From NCBI GenBank assembly GCA_902363515.1, contig CABJAN010000012.1, positions 1 to 64,000 of the forward strand: 64,000 nt of DNA, in the 5' to 3' direction. The translations under genes and the position numbers were made by a program. The notes below the pieces were generated by a model, which saw only the letters and a program-made list of their open reading frames with translations, was not told the DNA's origin and did no database searches. Shown here in pieces: positions 8,543 to 16,390 of this stretch (its first letter is position 1; each line of letters begins with the position of its first letter). This stretch comes from Bacillota bacterium (lineage in GTDB: Bacteria > Bacillota > Clostridia > Lachnospirales > Lachnospiraceae).

Positions 8543-9859
8543 ATGGTGATTCAGATTCCGGAAAAAGTAAATAAAATTATAAAGCGGCTGCAGGAGCATG
8601 GGTACGATGCTTATGCAGTGGGAGGCTGTGTGCGTGACAGCCTCCTGGGGCGTATTCCGGCAGACTGGGATATTACCACTTCTGCGAAACCTATGGAAGT
8701 GAAGGCGCTTTTTAAACGGACAGTTGATACCGGGCTTCAGCATGGAACGGTTACGGTTCTACTGGATAAGGAAGGCTTTGAAGTTACCACTTACCGCATT
8801 GACGGAGAGTATGAGGACAGCCGTCATCCAAAGGAAGTCATTTTTACAGGAAAGCTGGAAGAAGATTTGAAACGCCGGGATTTCACCATTAATGCCATGG
8901 CGTACAATGACCGGGAAGGTCTGGTGGATGTGTTTGGCGGTGCCAGAGATTTAAAACAGAAGATTATCCGCTGTGTGGGTGAGCCAGGAGAACGGTTTAC
9001 AGAAGATGCTCTTCGGATTTTAAGGGCAGTGCGCTTCTCCGCACAACTGGGATTTATGATTGAAGAAGATACTGCAAAGGCAGCAGGGGAATTAGCGCAT
9101 ACTTTGAAAAAAATCAGTGCAGAGCGGATTCACACAGAACTTGTGAAACTGCTGCTCTCCCCTCATCCTGCTTATTTGCGTACTGCCTGGGAACTGGGGA
9201 TTACCAAAGTGGTTCTGCCGGAATTTGATGCTATGATGAAAACCCCGCAGAAGAATCCCCATCACTGTTACAGTGTAGGGGAACATACCCTGAAGGCGTT
9301 GGAAACCGTGCCAGAGGAGAGGATCCTGCGTCTGGCGCTGTTGTTTCATGATATGGGAAAGCCGGAAAAACGTTCTACAGATGAAACTGGTATTGACCAT
9401 TTTTACGGGCACCAGAAGGTGAGTGCAGAGATAGCCAGAAAGGTTATGAGGCGCCTGCGGTTTGACAATGATACCCTGGATAAGGTGACAAAACTGGTTC
9501 TCTGGCATGAATGTCCCTGGGAATGCAATGGTTATTCTGTTCGGAAGGTGCTGTGCAGGATAGGACCTCAGCTATTTGAACTGCTGTTAAACATGAGAAG
9601 AGCAGATGTGCTGGCTCAGAGTACCTACCGAAGAGCAGAAAAACTGGAAAAATTAAGACAAAGCCGGGAACTGTATGAGGAAATTATGGAACGCGGAGAT
9701 TGTATTTCTCTGAAAAAAATGGCTGTTTCCGGAAGAGATTTAATAGAAGCAGGCATGAAGCCGGGAAAAGAGCTGGGAGAAACCCTGGAACGCCTGCTGG
9801 AACTGGTTCTAAGAGAGCCTGAGAAAAATACAAAAGAATATTTGCTTTCCAGGATATAG
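8543..9859 (+). CDS. CCA tRNA nucleotidyltransferase with HD domain
   Basis: A 438-residue class II enzyme that adds or repairs the 3' CCA end of tRNA. The nucleotidyltransferase head shows YAVGGCVRDSLLGR, the metal-binding DWDITT and RRDFTINAMAYN. A central HD motif (LALLFHDMGKPEKR, about residue 270) marks the phosphohydrolase domain present in many Firmicute CCA enzymes. RBS AGGAGGAG lies 8-9 bases before ATG 8543. It follows proS closely, so the two are probably co-transcribed. Confidence 0.93.
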   Translation: MVIQIPEKVNKIIKRLQEHGYDAYAVGGCVRDSLLGRIPADWDITTSAKPMEVKALFKRTVDTGLQHGTVTVLLDKEGFEVTTYRIDGEYEDSRHPKEVIFTGKLEEDLKRRDFTINAMAYNDREGLVDVFGGARDLKQKIIRCVGEPGERFTEDALRILRAVRFSAQLGFMIEEDTAKAAGELAHTLKKISAERIHTELVKLLLSPHPAYLRTAWELGITKVVLPEFDAMMKTPQKNPHHCYSVGEHTLKALETVPEERILRLALLFHDMGKPEKRSTDETGIDHFYGHQKVSAEIARKVMRRLRFDNDTLDKVTKLVLWHECPWECNGYSVRKVLCRIGPQLFELLLNMRRADVLAQSTYRRAEKLEKLRQSRELYEEIMERGDCISLKKMAVSGRDLIEAGMKPGKELGETLERLLELVLREPEKNTKEYLLSRI

Positions 9860-9888
9860 GAACGCGATTCTAACCCTGTTTTCTCCTG

Positions 9889-9896
9889 CATAGAAT
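9889..9896 (+). promoter_or_regulatory. Possible mother-cell (sigma-E/K-like) -10 element
   Basis: CATAGAAT differs from the sigma-E -10 consensus CATACAHT at one base. The upstream -35 region (ATTCTAA, 9867-9873) is a weak match. A start point near 9903 would fall after the ATG at 9895 but before the GTG start at 9937, in keeping with the start chosen for the CotS-family gene. Confidence 0.35.
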
Positions 9897-9936
9897 GAAG
9901 AAGAACACAAGAAGTGGAGAAAAGGGGGAGAAGCAA

Positions 9937-10920
9937 GTGTATGATCGTGGTCTCAGTGTCCTGGAACAATATGGCCTGGAATCCACAGCTGTGTACCGTG
10001 GAAGAGGAGCCCTCATCTGCCAGACAGATCAGGGGCTTGTCCTGATTAAAGAATTTTGCGGTACGCCTAAGAAGCTGGAATACCAGGCTTGTCTTTTGTC
10101 CTGTATTGGGGAAAAAAGTCAGGTTTTGTCAGATGAGATTCTGCCAAATCAGGAAGGGGCTTACATTTCAGCAGACAAAGATAATATTTCCTATGTGGTC
10201 AAGCGCTGGTATGAGGGAAAAGAATGTGATACCAGAAGTGAGGGAGATATTTACAGGGGGATTACCGCCATGGCAGATTTACATAGAGTGATGCAGCTGC
10301 CTGTGCAGGCTCATTATGTGAGACAGCCCCTGACCACAGAGTTTGCAAGACATAATGCAGAGCTTCGGAAAATCAGGAAGTTTGTCAGCGCCAAGCGGAA
10401 AAAGAATGAGTTTGAGCTGGCATTTCTGGATACCATCCGCAGATTTCTGGGACATGGAGAAGAGGCATTAAAGCATCTGGAAACCTCAGAGTATACACAA
10501 TTATATGAAAACACCATAGCCAGGGGCCTGGTGTGCCATGGAGAATTTAACCAGCATAATGTACTTATGTTACATGAGAAAAATGCCGGAAAGGCTACTG
10601 CAGTGACAAACTTTGATAAATGGGGTTTTGATGTGCAGATGGCAGATTTGTATCAGTTTATGAGGAAAATATTAGAAAAACAAGACTGGGATATTTCTCT
10701 TGGGAAATCCATGATTCAGGCTTATGAGGAAATACGTCCTATTTCCAAAATGGAGAAGGAAAATCTGAAAATAAGATTTGCCTATCCGGAGAAATATTGG
10801 AAACTTGCAAATTATTATTATACCCATAATAAGGCATGGATTTCCAAAAAGAATCTGGAAAAGCTAAATCGTCTGGCGGATCAGGAAGAAAGATGGCGAA
10901 ATTTCGTAGAATCTCTATAA
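9937..10920 (+). CDS. CotS-family spore coat/kinase-like protein
   Basis: A 327-residue protein with the aminoglycoside-phosphotransferase (kinase-like) fold of the CotS/YtaA/YutH family. Visible pieces are an N-terminal lobe with VLIKEF (Lys), the catalytic-loop region LVCHGEFNQHNVLM (about residues 196-209) and the NFDKWGFDVQMADLYQF segment in place of the usual DFD metal site. CotS-family members are assembled into the spore coat; enzymatic activity is unproven. GTG 9937 was preferred to ATG 9895 because GGGGGAG lies 6 bases before it and because the candidate mother-cell -10 covers the earlier ATG. Confidence 0.75.
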   Translation: MYDRGLSVLEQYGLESTAVYRGRGALICQTDQGLVLIKEFCGTPKKLEYQACLLSCIGEKSQVLSDEILPNQEGAYISADKDNISYVVKRWYEGKECDTRSEGDIYRGITAMADLHRVMQLPVQAHYVRQPLTTEFARHNAELRKIRKFVSAKRKKNEFELAFLDTIRRFLGHGEEALKHLETSEYTQLYENTIARGLVCHGEFNQHNVLMLHEKNAGKATAVTNFDKWGFDVQMADLYQFMRKILEKQDWDISLGKSMIQAYEEIRPISKMEKENLKIRFAYPEKYWKLANYYYTHNKAWISKKNLEKLNRLADQEERWRNFVESL

Positions 10921-10939
10921 CAAAAAAACAGTGCAGCAT

Positions 10940-10968
10940 TTGAATTTTCCACGTTAATAGTGTATAAT
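10940..10968 (+). promoter_or_regulatory. Sigma-A promoter of pgcA
   Basis: TTGAAT at 10940-10945 and TATAAT at 10963-10968 with a 17-bp spacer, about 45 bp upstream of the pgcA start codon. Confidence 0.75.
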
Positions 10969-11013
10969 AATCCAAGAAGACACAGCAGAAAAGCTGCACA
11001 GGAGGTAATAGAG

Positions 11014-12747
11014 ATGGACTACAAAAAACTGTATGAAGAGTGGCTTTCCAATCCATATTTTGATGAGGAAACAAAGGCAGAATTAAAAGCCATTGAACAG
11101 GACGAAAATGAGATTAAAGAGCGGTTTTATAAAGAACTGGAATTCGGTACAGCCGGACTTCGCGGTGTAATCGGCGCAGGAACCAACCGCATGAATATTT
11201 ATACGGTAAGAAAAACAACACAGGGACTGGCAAATTATATTGCGGCAGTAAACGGACAGGAAAAGGGTGTAGCCATTGCCCATGATTCCCGTCGTATGTC
11301 ACCGGAGTTTGCAAAAGAGGCGGCATTGTGTCTGGCTGCCAATGGCGTGAAAGCCTATATTTTTGACTCTTTAAGACCAACACCGGAATTGTCCTACGCA
11401 GTACGGAAATTAGGCTGTATTGCAGGTATTAATATTACAGCAAGCCATAATCCGCCGGAATACAATGGCTATAAAGTATACTGGGAAGATGGCGCACAGA
11501 TTACACCGCCTCATGACAGCGGAATTATGGCAGAGGTTCAAAAAGTAACAGATTATAATACTGTGAAAACCATGGATGAGGAAGCTGCAAAAGCTGCAGG
11601 CCTGTTCCAGGTAATTGGAAAAGAAGTGGATGACGCTTATATAGAAGAGCTGAAAAGCCAGGTTATTCATATGGATGCCATTAAAGCCATGGCAAAAGAG
11701 CTGAAAATCGTTTACAGTCCTCTTCACGGAACAGGAAATATTCCTGCAAGAAGAGTATTAAAAGAACTGGGATTTGAACAGGTTTATGTTGTAAAAGAGC
11801 AGGAACTTCCGGACGGAGAATTTCCAACAGTCAGCTATCCAAACCCGGAAGCTGACGAAGCGTTTGAGCTGGGACTGAAGCTGGCAAAAGAAATGGACGC
11901 AGACCTGGTTCTGGCAACAGACCCGGATGCAGACCGTTTGGGAGTTCGTGTGAAAGATAAAAACGGTGAATATCATACCCTTACAGGAAATATGTCAGGA
12001 TGTCTGCTGGCAGATTATGAGTTGGGACAGAGAAAAGCGGTGAACGGAAGCCTTCCACAGGATGGAGCTATGATTTCTACCATTGTTACCACAAATATGG
12101 CAGCCGCTATTGCAAAATATTATGGTGTGAAATTCATTGAAGTGCTCACTGGATTTAAGTACATTGGACAGCAGATTTTAGGCTTTGAGACCAGTGGTGT
12201 TGGTTCTTATCTTTTCGGCTTTGAAGAAAGCTATGGATGTCTGATTGGTACTCATGCAAGAGACAAGGATGCCATTGTGGCAACCATGGCGCTTTGCGAG
12301 GCAGCAGCTTACTATAAGACAAAAGATATGACTCTGTGGGATGCCATGATTGAAATGTACGAGCGTTATGGCTATTACAAAGATGACATTCAGTCCATTA
12401 CACTCAAGGGAATTGAAGGTCTTGCACAGATTCAGACCATTCTGGAGAATTTAAGAAAGAATCCACCGGCAGAAATCGGCGGTTACAAGGTACTTTCTGC
12501 AAGAGATTATAAGGCAGATACCATTGTAGATATGGAAACCAAAGAGGTAAAGGCAACAGGTCTTCCAAGCTCCAATGTTCTGTACTATGACCTGACTGAC
12601 GATGCATGGGTATGTGTGCGTCCATCCGGAACAGAACCGAAGATTAAAATTTATTATGGGGTAAAAGGAAGTTCTCTGACAGATGCAGATGAGAAATCAG
12701 CAGCTCTTGGCCAGGAATTAAAAAAATTAATCGACCAGATGATGTGA
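11014..12747 (+). CDS. Phosphoglucomutase/phosphomannomutase (PgcA type)
   Basis: A 577-residue alpha-D-phosphohexomutase that interconverts glucose 6-phosphate and alpha-glucose 1-phosphate for UDP-glucose and envelope polymers. The phosphoserine loop is TASHNPPEYNGYK, the metal loop DPDADRLG, and the phosphate-binding C-terminus RPSGTEPKIKIY. The length matches B. subtilis PgcA (about 580). ATG 11014 is chosen over an upstream in-frame start at 10960 because AGGAGG lies directly before it and because 10960 lies within the -10 region of the promoter. It is monocistronic and is followed 2 bases after the stop by a highly structured RNA segment. Confidence 0.93.
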   Translation: MDYKKLYEEWLSNPYFDEETKAELKAIEQDENEIKERFYKELEFGTAGLRGVIGAGTNRMNIYTVRKTTQGLANYIAAVNGQEKGVAIAHDSRRMSPEFAKEAALCLAANGVKAYIFDSLRPTPELSYAVRKLGCIAGINITASHNPPEYNGYKVYWEDGAQITPPHDSGIMAEVQKVTDYNTVKTMDEEAAKAAGLFQVIGKEVDDAYIEELKSQVIHMDAIKAMAKELKIVYSPLHGTGNIPARRVLKELGFEQVYVVKEQELPDGEFPTVSYPNPEADEAFELGLKLAKEMDADLVLATDPDADRLGVRVKDKNGEYHTLTGNMSGCLLADYELGQRKAVNGSLPQDGAMISTIVTTNMAAAIAKYYGVKFIEVLTGFKYIGQQILGFETSGVGSYLFGFEESYGCLIGTHARDKDAIVATMALCEAAAYYKTKDMTLWDAMIEMYERYGYYKDDIQSITLKGIEGLAQIQTILENLRKNPPAEIGGYKVLSARDYKADTIVDMETKEVKATGLPSSNVLYYDLTDDAWVCVRPSGTEPKIKIYYGVKGSSLTDADEKSAALGQELKKLIDQMM

Positions 12748-12749
12748 CA

Positions 12750-12844
12750 ACTATTCAGCCATGGGGTTAATAGCACAAACAAAAGCTGCATTAGCAGCGG
12801 AGAGCCTGTGTAACAGGCAGTTTGTGGCGCGCTGGCTGAATAGT
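12750..12844 (+). ncRNA. Three-way-junction RNA structure after pgcA
   Basis: A perfect 12-bp closing stem (12750-12761 with 12833-12844) encloses a 7-bp stem (12774-12780 with 12820-12826), which in turn holds two hairpins: 12785-12789 with 12794-12798 (GCTGC/GCAGC) and 12804-12808 with 12814-12818 (GCCTG/CAGGC). No T run follows, so it is not an ordinary terminator. It may be a 3'-end stabiliser, a small RNA or an uncharacterised element. The strand is uncertain because the helices are near-symmetric. Confidence 0.5.
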
Positions 12845-12864
12845 AATAAAAAACTTTAATATGC

Positions 12865-12893
12865 TTGACAAACCTATAGAAAAAAGGTATAAA
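12865..12893 (+). promoter_or_regulatory. Strong sigma-A promoter of hup
   Basis: TTGACA at 12865-12870 and TATAAA at 12888-12893 with a 17-bp spacer. The leader of about 90 bases contains a small hairpin (ACTGCG ... CGCAGT) before the AGGAGG ribosome site. Confidence 0.8.
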
Positions 12894-12992
12894 TATCTGT
12901 AGACTGCGGAAACAGCGCAGTAAGGCAATTAGACCCAGGACAGGCTGTTGCAGGCAGTTCTGTACGGCTAAATTTATTTAGGAGGAATACTC

Positions 12993-13268
12993 ATGAACAG
13001 AACAGAATTAGTTGCTGCTATGGCAGAGAAAACACAGTTATCTAAAAAAGATGCAGATTTAGCGTTAAAGGCTTTTATTGATGTTGTATCCGAAGAAATG
13101 CAGAAAGGTGAAAAAGTTCAGTTAGTAGGATTTGGTACTTTTGAAGTTTCTGAAAGAGCAGCAAGAGAAGGAAGAAATCCAAAGACAGGTGAGACTATGA
13201 CAATCTCAGCTTCTAAGTCTCCAAAATTCAAAGCTGGTAAAGCTCTGAAAGATTTAGTAAACGCATAA
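12993..13268 (+). CDS. HU-family DNA-binding protein
   Basis: A 91-residue histone-like protein that bends and compacts DNA. It starts MNRTELVAAMAEKTQLSKKDADLALKAF-like, with the typical GFGTFEVSERAAREGRNPKTGE arm region and a C-terminal PKFKAGKALKDLV. Size and motifs fit HU rather than IHF. AGGAGG is 8 bases before ATG, and a near-consensus promoter lies upstream, as expected for an abundant protein. A terminator follows, so it is monocistronic. Confidence 0.95.
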   Translation: MNRTELVAAMAEKTQLSKKDADLALKAFIDVVSEEMQKGEKVQLVGFGTFEVSERAAREGRNPKTGETMTISASKSPKFKAGKALKDLVNA

Positions 13269-13296
13269 TCCATAGTCAGAGAGTAAGACTATCAAG

Positions 13297-13367
13297 CAGG
13301 AGATGTGGCATTGCCCGGCAGACAGGATAATCCTATGACCGGATGCAGCATCTCCTGATTTTCTTTT
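13297..13367 (+). terminator. Terminator of hup with branched loop
   Basis: A 9-bp outer stem (13297-13305 with 13349-13357, CAGGAGATG/CATCTCCTG) is followed by ATTTTCTTTTC. The 43-base loop can itself fold (CCGG...CCGG around an AGGATAATCCT hairpin), so the whole is a larger structured terminator. Confidence 0.6.
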
Positions 13368-13385
13368 CAGGCAAAGGAGAACAGG

Positions 13386-13625
13386 ATGAGACTTGATAAA
13401 TATTTAAAAGTTTCCAGATTAATAAAAAGAAGGACAGTGGCAAACGAAGCCTGTGATGCAGGGCGTGTGCTGATTAATGATAAACCCGCCAAGGCATCTG
13501 CCCAGGTGAAAGCAGGAGACATTCTGGAAATTCAGTTTGGAAGTAAAAATGTTCGGGTAGAGGTACTGGATGTACAGGAAACCGTAAAAAAAGAAGCGGC
13601 CAGTGAGCTGTTTAAATATTTATAA
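13386..13625 (+). CDS. RqcP (YabO) ribosome-quality-control S4 protein
   Basis: A 79-residue S4-domain RNA-binding protein starting MRLDKYLKVSRLIKRRTVANE. RqcP (B. subtilis YabO) binds stalled 50S subunits and helps RqcH add C-terminal alanine tails. The length and the genomic position between hup and yabP are those of yabO in Bacillus. RBS AAAGGAG precedes ATG 13386. Confidence 0.88.
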   Translation: MRLDKYLKVSRLIKRRTVANEACDAGRVLINDKPAKASAQVKAGDILEIQFGSKNVRVEVLDVQETVKKEAASELFKYL

Positions 13626-13639
13626 AAATACAATAGGCG

Positions 13640-13668
13640 GCATAATCGTCCTTGCGCCCCCATATAAT
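13640..13668 (+). promoter_or_regulatory. Candidate sigma-E promoter of yabPQ
   Basis: GCATAAT (13640-13646) and CATATAAT (13661-13668) are 14 bp apart. The B. subtilis sigma-E consensus is KMATATT, 14-15 bp, CATACAHT; the -10 matches 7 of 8. The gene that follows, yabP, is sigma-E dependent in Bacillus. Confidence 0.6.
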
Positions 13669-13703
13669 CTTTCATAAGAAGATCTGTGGGGGAGTGATGA
13701 AGT

Positions 13704-13988
13704 TTGGAAGAGAAAAACCATAAGGCAGAACACAGGCTTCAGCTTCTTAGACGGGAACAGGGAAGCTTTACCGGCGTGCGGGATGTAAACTCTTTTGATG
13801 AGAAAGAAATCAGCCTGGTGACAGAGGAAGGAATCCTCACAGTCCACGGAGAGGGTCTTCATGTGACCCGGTTAGACCTGGAAAAACAGGAAGTGGACAT
13901 CCAGGGACGGGTAGACAGTCTGGTCTATAGTCAGGGAATTGCAAAATCAAAAGGAGGAGAGGGAATGCTGAAAAGGCTTTTCCAATAG
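13704..13988 (+). CDS. Sporulation protein YabP
   Basis: A 94-residue YabP-family protein; in Bacillus yabP is made in the mother cell and lies in an operon with yabQ, which is needed for cortex assembly. The family features are the HRLQLLRREQGSFTGVRDVNSFDEKEI-like beta-rich N-terminal half (S/TGV..V.SFDE) and LxxHGEGLHVTRLDLEKQEVDIQG. Start codon TTG 13704 follows GGGGGAG with longer than usual spacing; no better in-frame start exists before the conserved region. Its stop is 2 bases before yabQ. Confidence 0.85.
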   Translation: MEEKNHKAEHRLQLLRREQGSFTGVRDVNSFDEKEISLVTEEGILTVHGEGLHVTRLDLEKQEVDIQGRVDSLVYSQGIAKSKGGEGMLKRLFQ

Positions 13989-13990
13989 CC

Positions 13991-14503
13991 ATGAGCAATT
14001 ATATGCAGCAGGAACTGGCATTTTTTTGCAGGGCCTTCCTAAGTGGAGTGATTCTTACGGTTTCTTATGATATTCTCCGTATTTTCCGTAATGTGAAGGT
14101 ACACAACGTGGTACTTACAGGAATCGAAGATTTTCTGTACTGGTGTATGGCAGGAATCTTTCTGTTTTCCATGATTTACGGGGAAAATGATGGGGTAATA
14201 CGCGTTTATACATTATGCTCTGCAGGGCTTGGAGCATTGGTATATTACAAAGGAATCAGCAGTCTTATGGTGAAGGGAAGTACCTGGGTGTTAAAGAAAC
14301 TTGGGAAGCTTTTGGCATTACCAGTAAAACCCATAAGAAAATGGAGAAAAAGGTTGAAATTTCAACTGGATAGAGTTAGAATTTTTTTATATGAACAAAA
14401 GTCTATACAAACAATAAGAGAGCGTATTTATGGGAAAAATGGGAAGCAGAAATGTAAAAAAGGCAAAGAAAAAGAGAGCCACAAGAGCAAAACGGCAAAA
14501 TAG
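13991..14503 (+). CDS. Spore cortex protein YabQ
   Basis: A 170-residue membrane protein with about three hydrophobic segments in the first 100 residues (FFCRAFLSGVILTVSYDILR, the IEDFLYWCMAGIFLFSMIYG stretch, and LGALVYYKGISSLM), then a basic cytoplasmic tail. This is the YabQ layout; YabQ is a mother-cell membrane protein required for cortex formation. It is 2 bp after yabP, and its 3' end overlaps divIC by 74 bp in another frame. Confidence 0.82.
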   Translation: MSNYMQQELAFFCRAFLSGVILTVSYDILRIFRNVKVHNVVLTGIEDFLYWCMAGIFLFSMIYGENDGVIRVYTLCSAGLGALVYYKGISSLMVKGSTWVLKKLGKLLALPVKPIRKWRKRLKFQLDRVRIFLYEQKSIQTIRERIYGKNGKQKCKKGKEKESHKSKTAK

Positions 14504-14768
14504 AATGGCAATGCTGGGGATTACTTTTGTAGTGAGTGTTTTGTTTATTGGAATGATGGTCCAGGGAATGAAACTCCAGGAGCAGTTAGACGGCTATAAT
14601 ACCAGGCTGGAGAAGCTGGATGAGCAGTTAGAAGAAGAGAGACAGCGTACCCAGGAAATTGACGACCTGAAAGATTATATGAAAACAGACGAATATGCAG
14701 AGCAGGTTGCCAGAGAAAAACTGGGTCTTGTAAAAGGGAACGAAATTATTTTCAAGACAGAGGAGTAA
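14430..14768 (+). CDS. Septum formation initiator DivIC/FtsB
   Basis: A 112-residue bitopic protein: a Lys/Arg-rich cytoplasmic head, one membrane segment (about 28-46, MLGITFVVSVLFIGMMV) and an extracytoplasmic coiled coil (LQEQLDGYNTRLEKLDEQLEEE) ending in YAEQVAREKLGLVKGNE. This is the DivIC/FtsB architecture; the protein works with FtsL and DivIB to activate septal wall synthesis. The long overlap with yabQ implies that its translation start (14430) lies within the yabQ coding region. The position between yabQ and spoIIE equals the Bacillus order. Confidence 0.85.
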   Translation: MGKMGSRNVKKAKKKRATRAKRQNRMAMLGITFVVSVLFIGMMVQGMKLQEQLDGYNTRLEKLDEQLEEERQRTQEIDDLKDYMKTDEYAEQVAREKLGLVKGNEIIFKTEE

Positions 14769-14819
14769 GGAAGAAATCAGCAGATTTTGTCTGAAAGTTT
14801 TTTGAATCAGGGTACTGTT

Positions 14820-14853
14820 TTTGACAAAGTTTAAAGAGGAAAGCATCTATAAT
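14820..14853 (+). promoter_or_regulatory. spoIIE promoter with 21-bp spacer and Spo0A-box-like site
   Basis: TTGACA (14821-14826) and TATAAT (14848-14853) are near perfect but 21 bp apart. The same long spacer is characteristic of Spo0A-activated sigma-A promoters (spoIIE, spoIIG) in B. subtilis. TTTGACA at 14820-14826 matches the reversed 0A box TTCGACA at 6 of 7 bases and overlaps the -35. Confidence 0.6.
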
Positions 14854-14893
14854 AAATCCTTGATAGCGGTTGCTTATTCAGGGAGGGAACAAG

Positions 14894-16381
14894 ATGCAGG
14901 AATGGATCATTGCCATGCTCGTAATCAGCGTTCTGCTCATATTACGTGACATGGCAAAAACTATTTTTTCAGAAATGAAAAAAAGTGCGGCGGCTTTGGT
15001 CTACGATCAGTATCCACAAAAAGAGAAAATGCAGCGCTATGCGGAATCCTTCCAGAAACTGGCAAACAGTTTTTATGAAACGCCATACAGGAAGGAGTAC
15101 CTTTCCAGTCAGGAACTGGAGGCAATGGCAGAAGAGGTGCAGGAGGGAGTGTGCCGCAGATGTCATTTGAACCAGGTTTGCTGGAAACAGCATTCCATCC
15201 AGTCCTATCAGAGAATCTATGACCTTTTGCGGATTATGGAAGAGCAGGATGAAGAGGCTCTTAGAAAGGCCAGAGCAGATTTGACAGGGGTCTGTGTAAA
15301 TCAGGGAAAGCTGATGCAGGAATTACAAAGGCTGATGGAAAGAGAACGACAGAACTTAATCTGGAATAACAAACTTTTGGAAAACAGAATGGCAGTTGCA
15401 GAGCAGCTGCAGGAAGTAGCGCAGTTGATGAAAACTTTATCCAGAGATTTGTTTGATTTCGTGGAGGTGGACAGGCAGTTTCGGGAAGAAGTAGAAAAGG
15501 CTTTAAAAAAGAAGCAGATTCAGGTGGGAAATCTTTGGATGCTGGAACAGCCAGATGGCAGAATCCGGTATTATGCAGAGCTTAGAACAACCGGCAGTGG
15601 ATGTATTTCAGCGACAGAGGCGGCTCAGGTACTTTCAAAACTAAGCGGAAATCGGATGATACCAAGGGCAGAGGGAAAAACAATCATAGGAAAAGAGTTT
15701 TCCATTATGGGATTTGGGGAAGCTGTGAATTTCAAAATGCTTTATGGAGCCGCTAAAATGACCAAGGATAAGGAAACGATTTCAGGTGATAATTATACCT
15801 GTACCACAGAGGAGAATGGACAGTTTTTTATGTGCCTTTCAGATGGTATGGGCTCTGGTCTGGAAGCCTGCAGAGAAAGTGAGAGTATTGTAGATACACT
15901 GGAGCAGTTGGTGGAAGCAGGATTTTCAGGAGAGACAGCGGCCAGAATGGTAAATTCGGTATTAAATCTGCGAAACCAGAATGGCAGATTTTCTACTGTG
16001 GATATTTCCATGGTGGATCTGTATTCCGGGGTATGTCATTTTCTGAAGGCGGGCGCTGCTACCACTTTTATTAAACGGGATCATTGGGTAGAAGCTATTT
16101 CATCTACCAGCCTGGCTCTTGGTTTAGTACAGCAGGCGGATTTTCAGACAGCGGCAAAAAAACTGTATGAGGGAGATTTTCTGATTATGGTGACAGATGG
16201 GGTACTGGATGCACTGCCCTGTGAATGTGCAGAAGAAACCATGAAAGAAATTATTCTTGAGACCCATGCAAATGCAGCCCAGGAACTTGGCAGGGGGATT
16301 CTGGAACGGGTGCTGACCTACAGTGAATATAAGGCAGAAGATGATATGACCATTCTTACAGCAGGACTTTGGAGGAATTAA
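14894..16381 (+). CDS. SpoIIE-type PP2C phosphatase, short membrane region
   Basis: A 495-residue protein in the spoIIE position. The C-terminal half is a SpoIIE/PP2C phosphatase: SDGMGSG (metal-binding Asp), VDISMVDLYSGVCHFLKAGAA, VTDGVLDAL and DDMTILTAGLW. SpoIIE dephosphorylates SpoIIAA and so releases sigma-F in the forespore. Bacillus SpoIIE is about 830 residues with ten membrane segments; here only one hydrophobic segment (about 4-20) is present, followed by a helical, Cys-bearing region (CRRCHLNQVCWKQH). ATG 14894 is chosen because GGGAGGGAAC lies directly upstream; an in-frame TTG at 14870 lacks a ribosome site. Confidence 0.85.
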   Translation: MQEWIIAMLVISVLLILRDMAKTIFSEMKKSAAALVYDQYPQKEKMQRYAESFQKLANSFYETPYRKEYLSSQELEAMAEEVQEGVCRRCHLNQVCWKQHSIQSYQRIYDLLRIMEEQDEEALRKARADLTGVCVNQGKLMQELQRLMERERQNLIWNNKLLENRMAVAEQLQEVAQLMKTLSRDLFDFVEVDRQFREEVEKALKKKQIQVGNLWMLEQPDGRIRYYAELRTTGSGCISATEAAQVLSKLSGNRMIPRAEGKTIIGKEFSIMGFGEAVNFKMLYGAAKMTKDKETISGDNYTCTTEENGQFFMCLSDGMGSGLEACRESESIVDTLEQLVEAGFSGETAARMVNSVLNLRNQNGRFSTVDISMVDLYSGVCHFLKAGAATTFIKRDHWVEAISSTSLALGLVQQADFQTAAKKLYEGDFLIMVTDGVLDALPCECAEETMKEIILETHANAAQELGRGILERVLTYSEYKAEDDMTILTAGLWRN

Positions 16382-16390
16382 GACAGAGAG

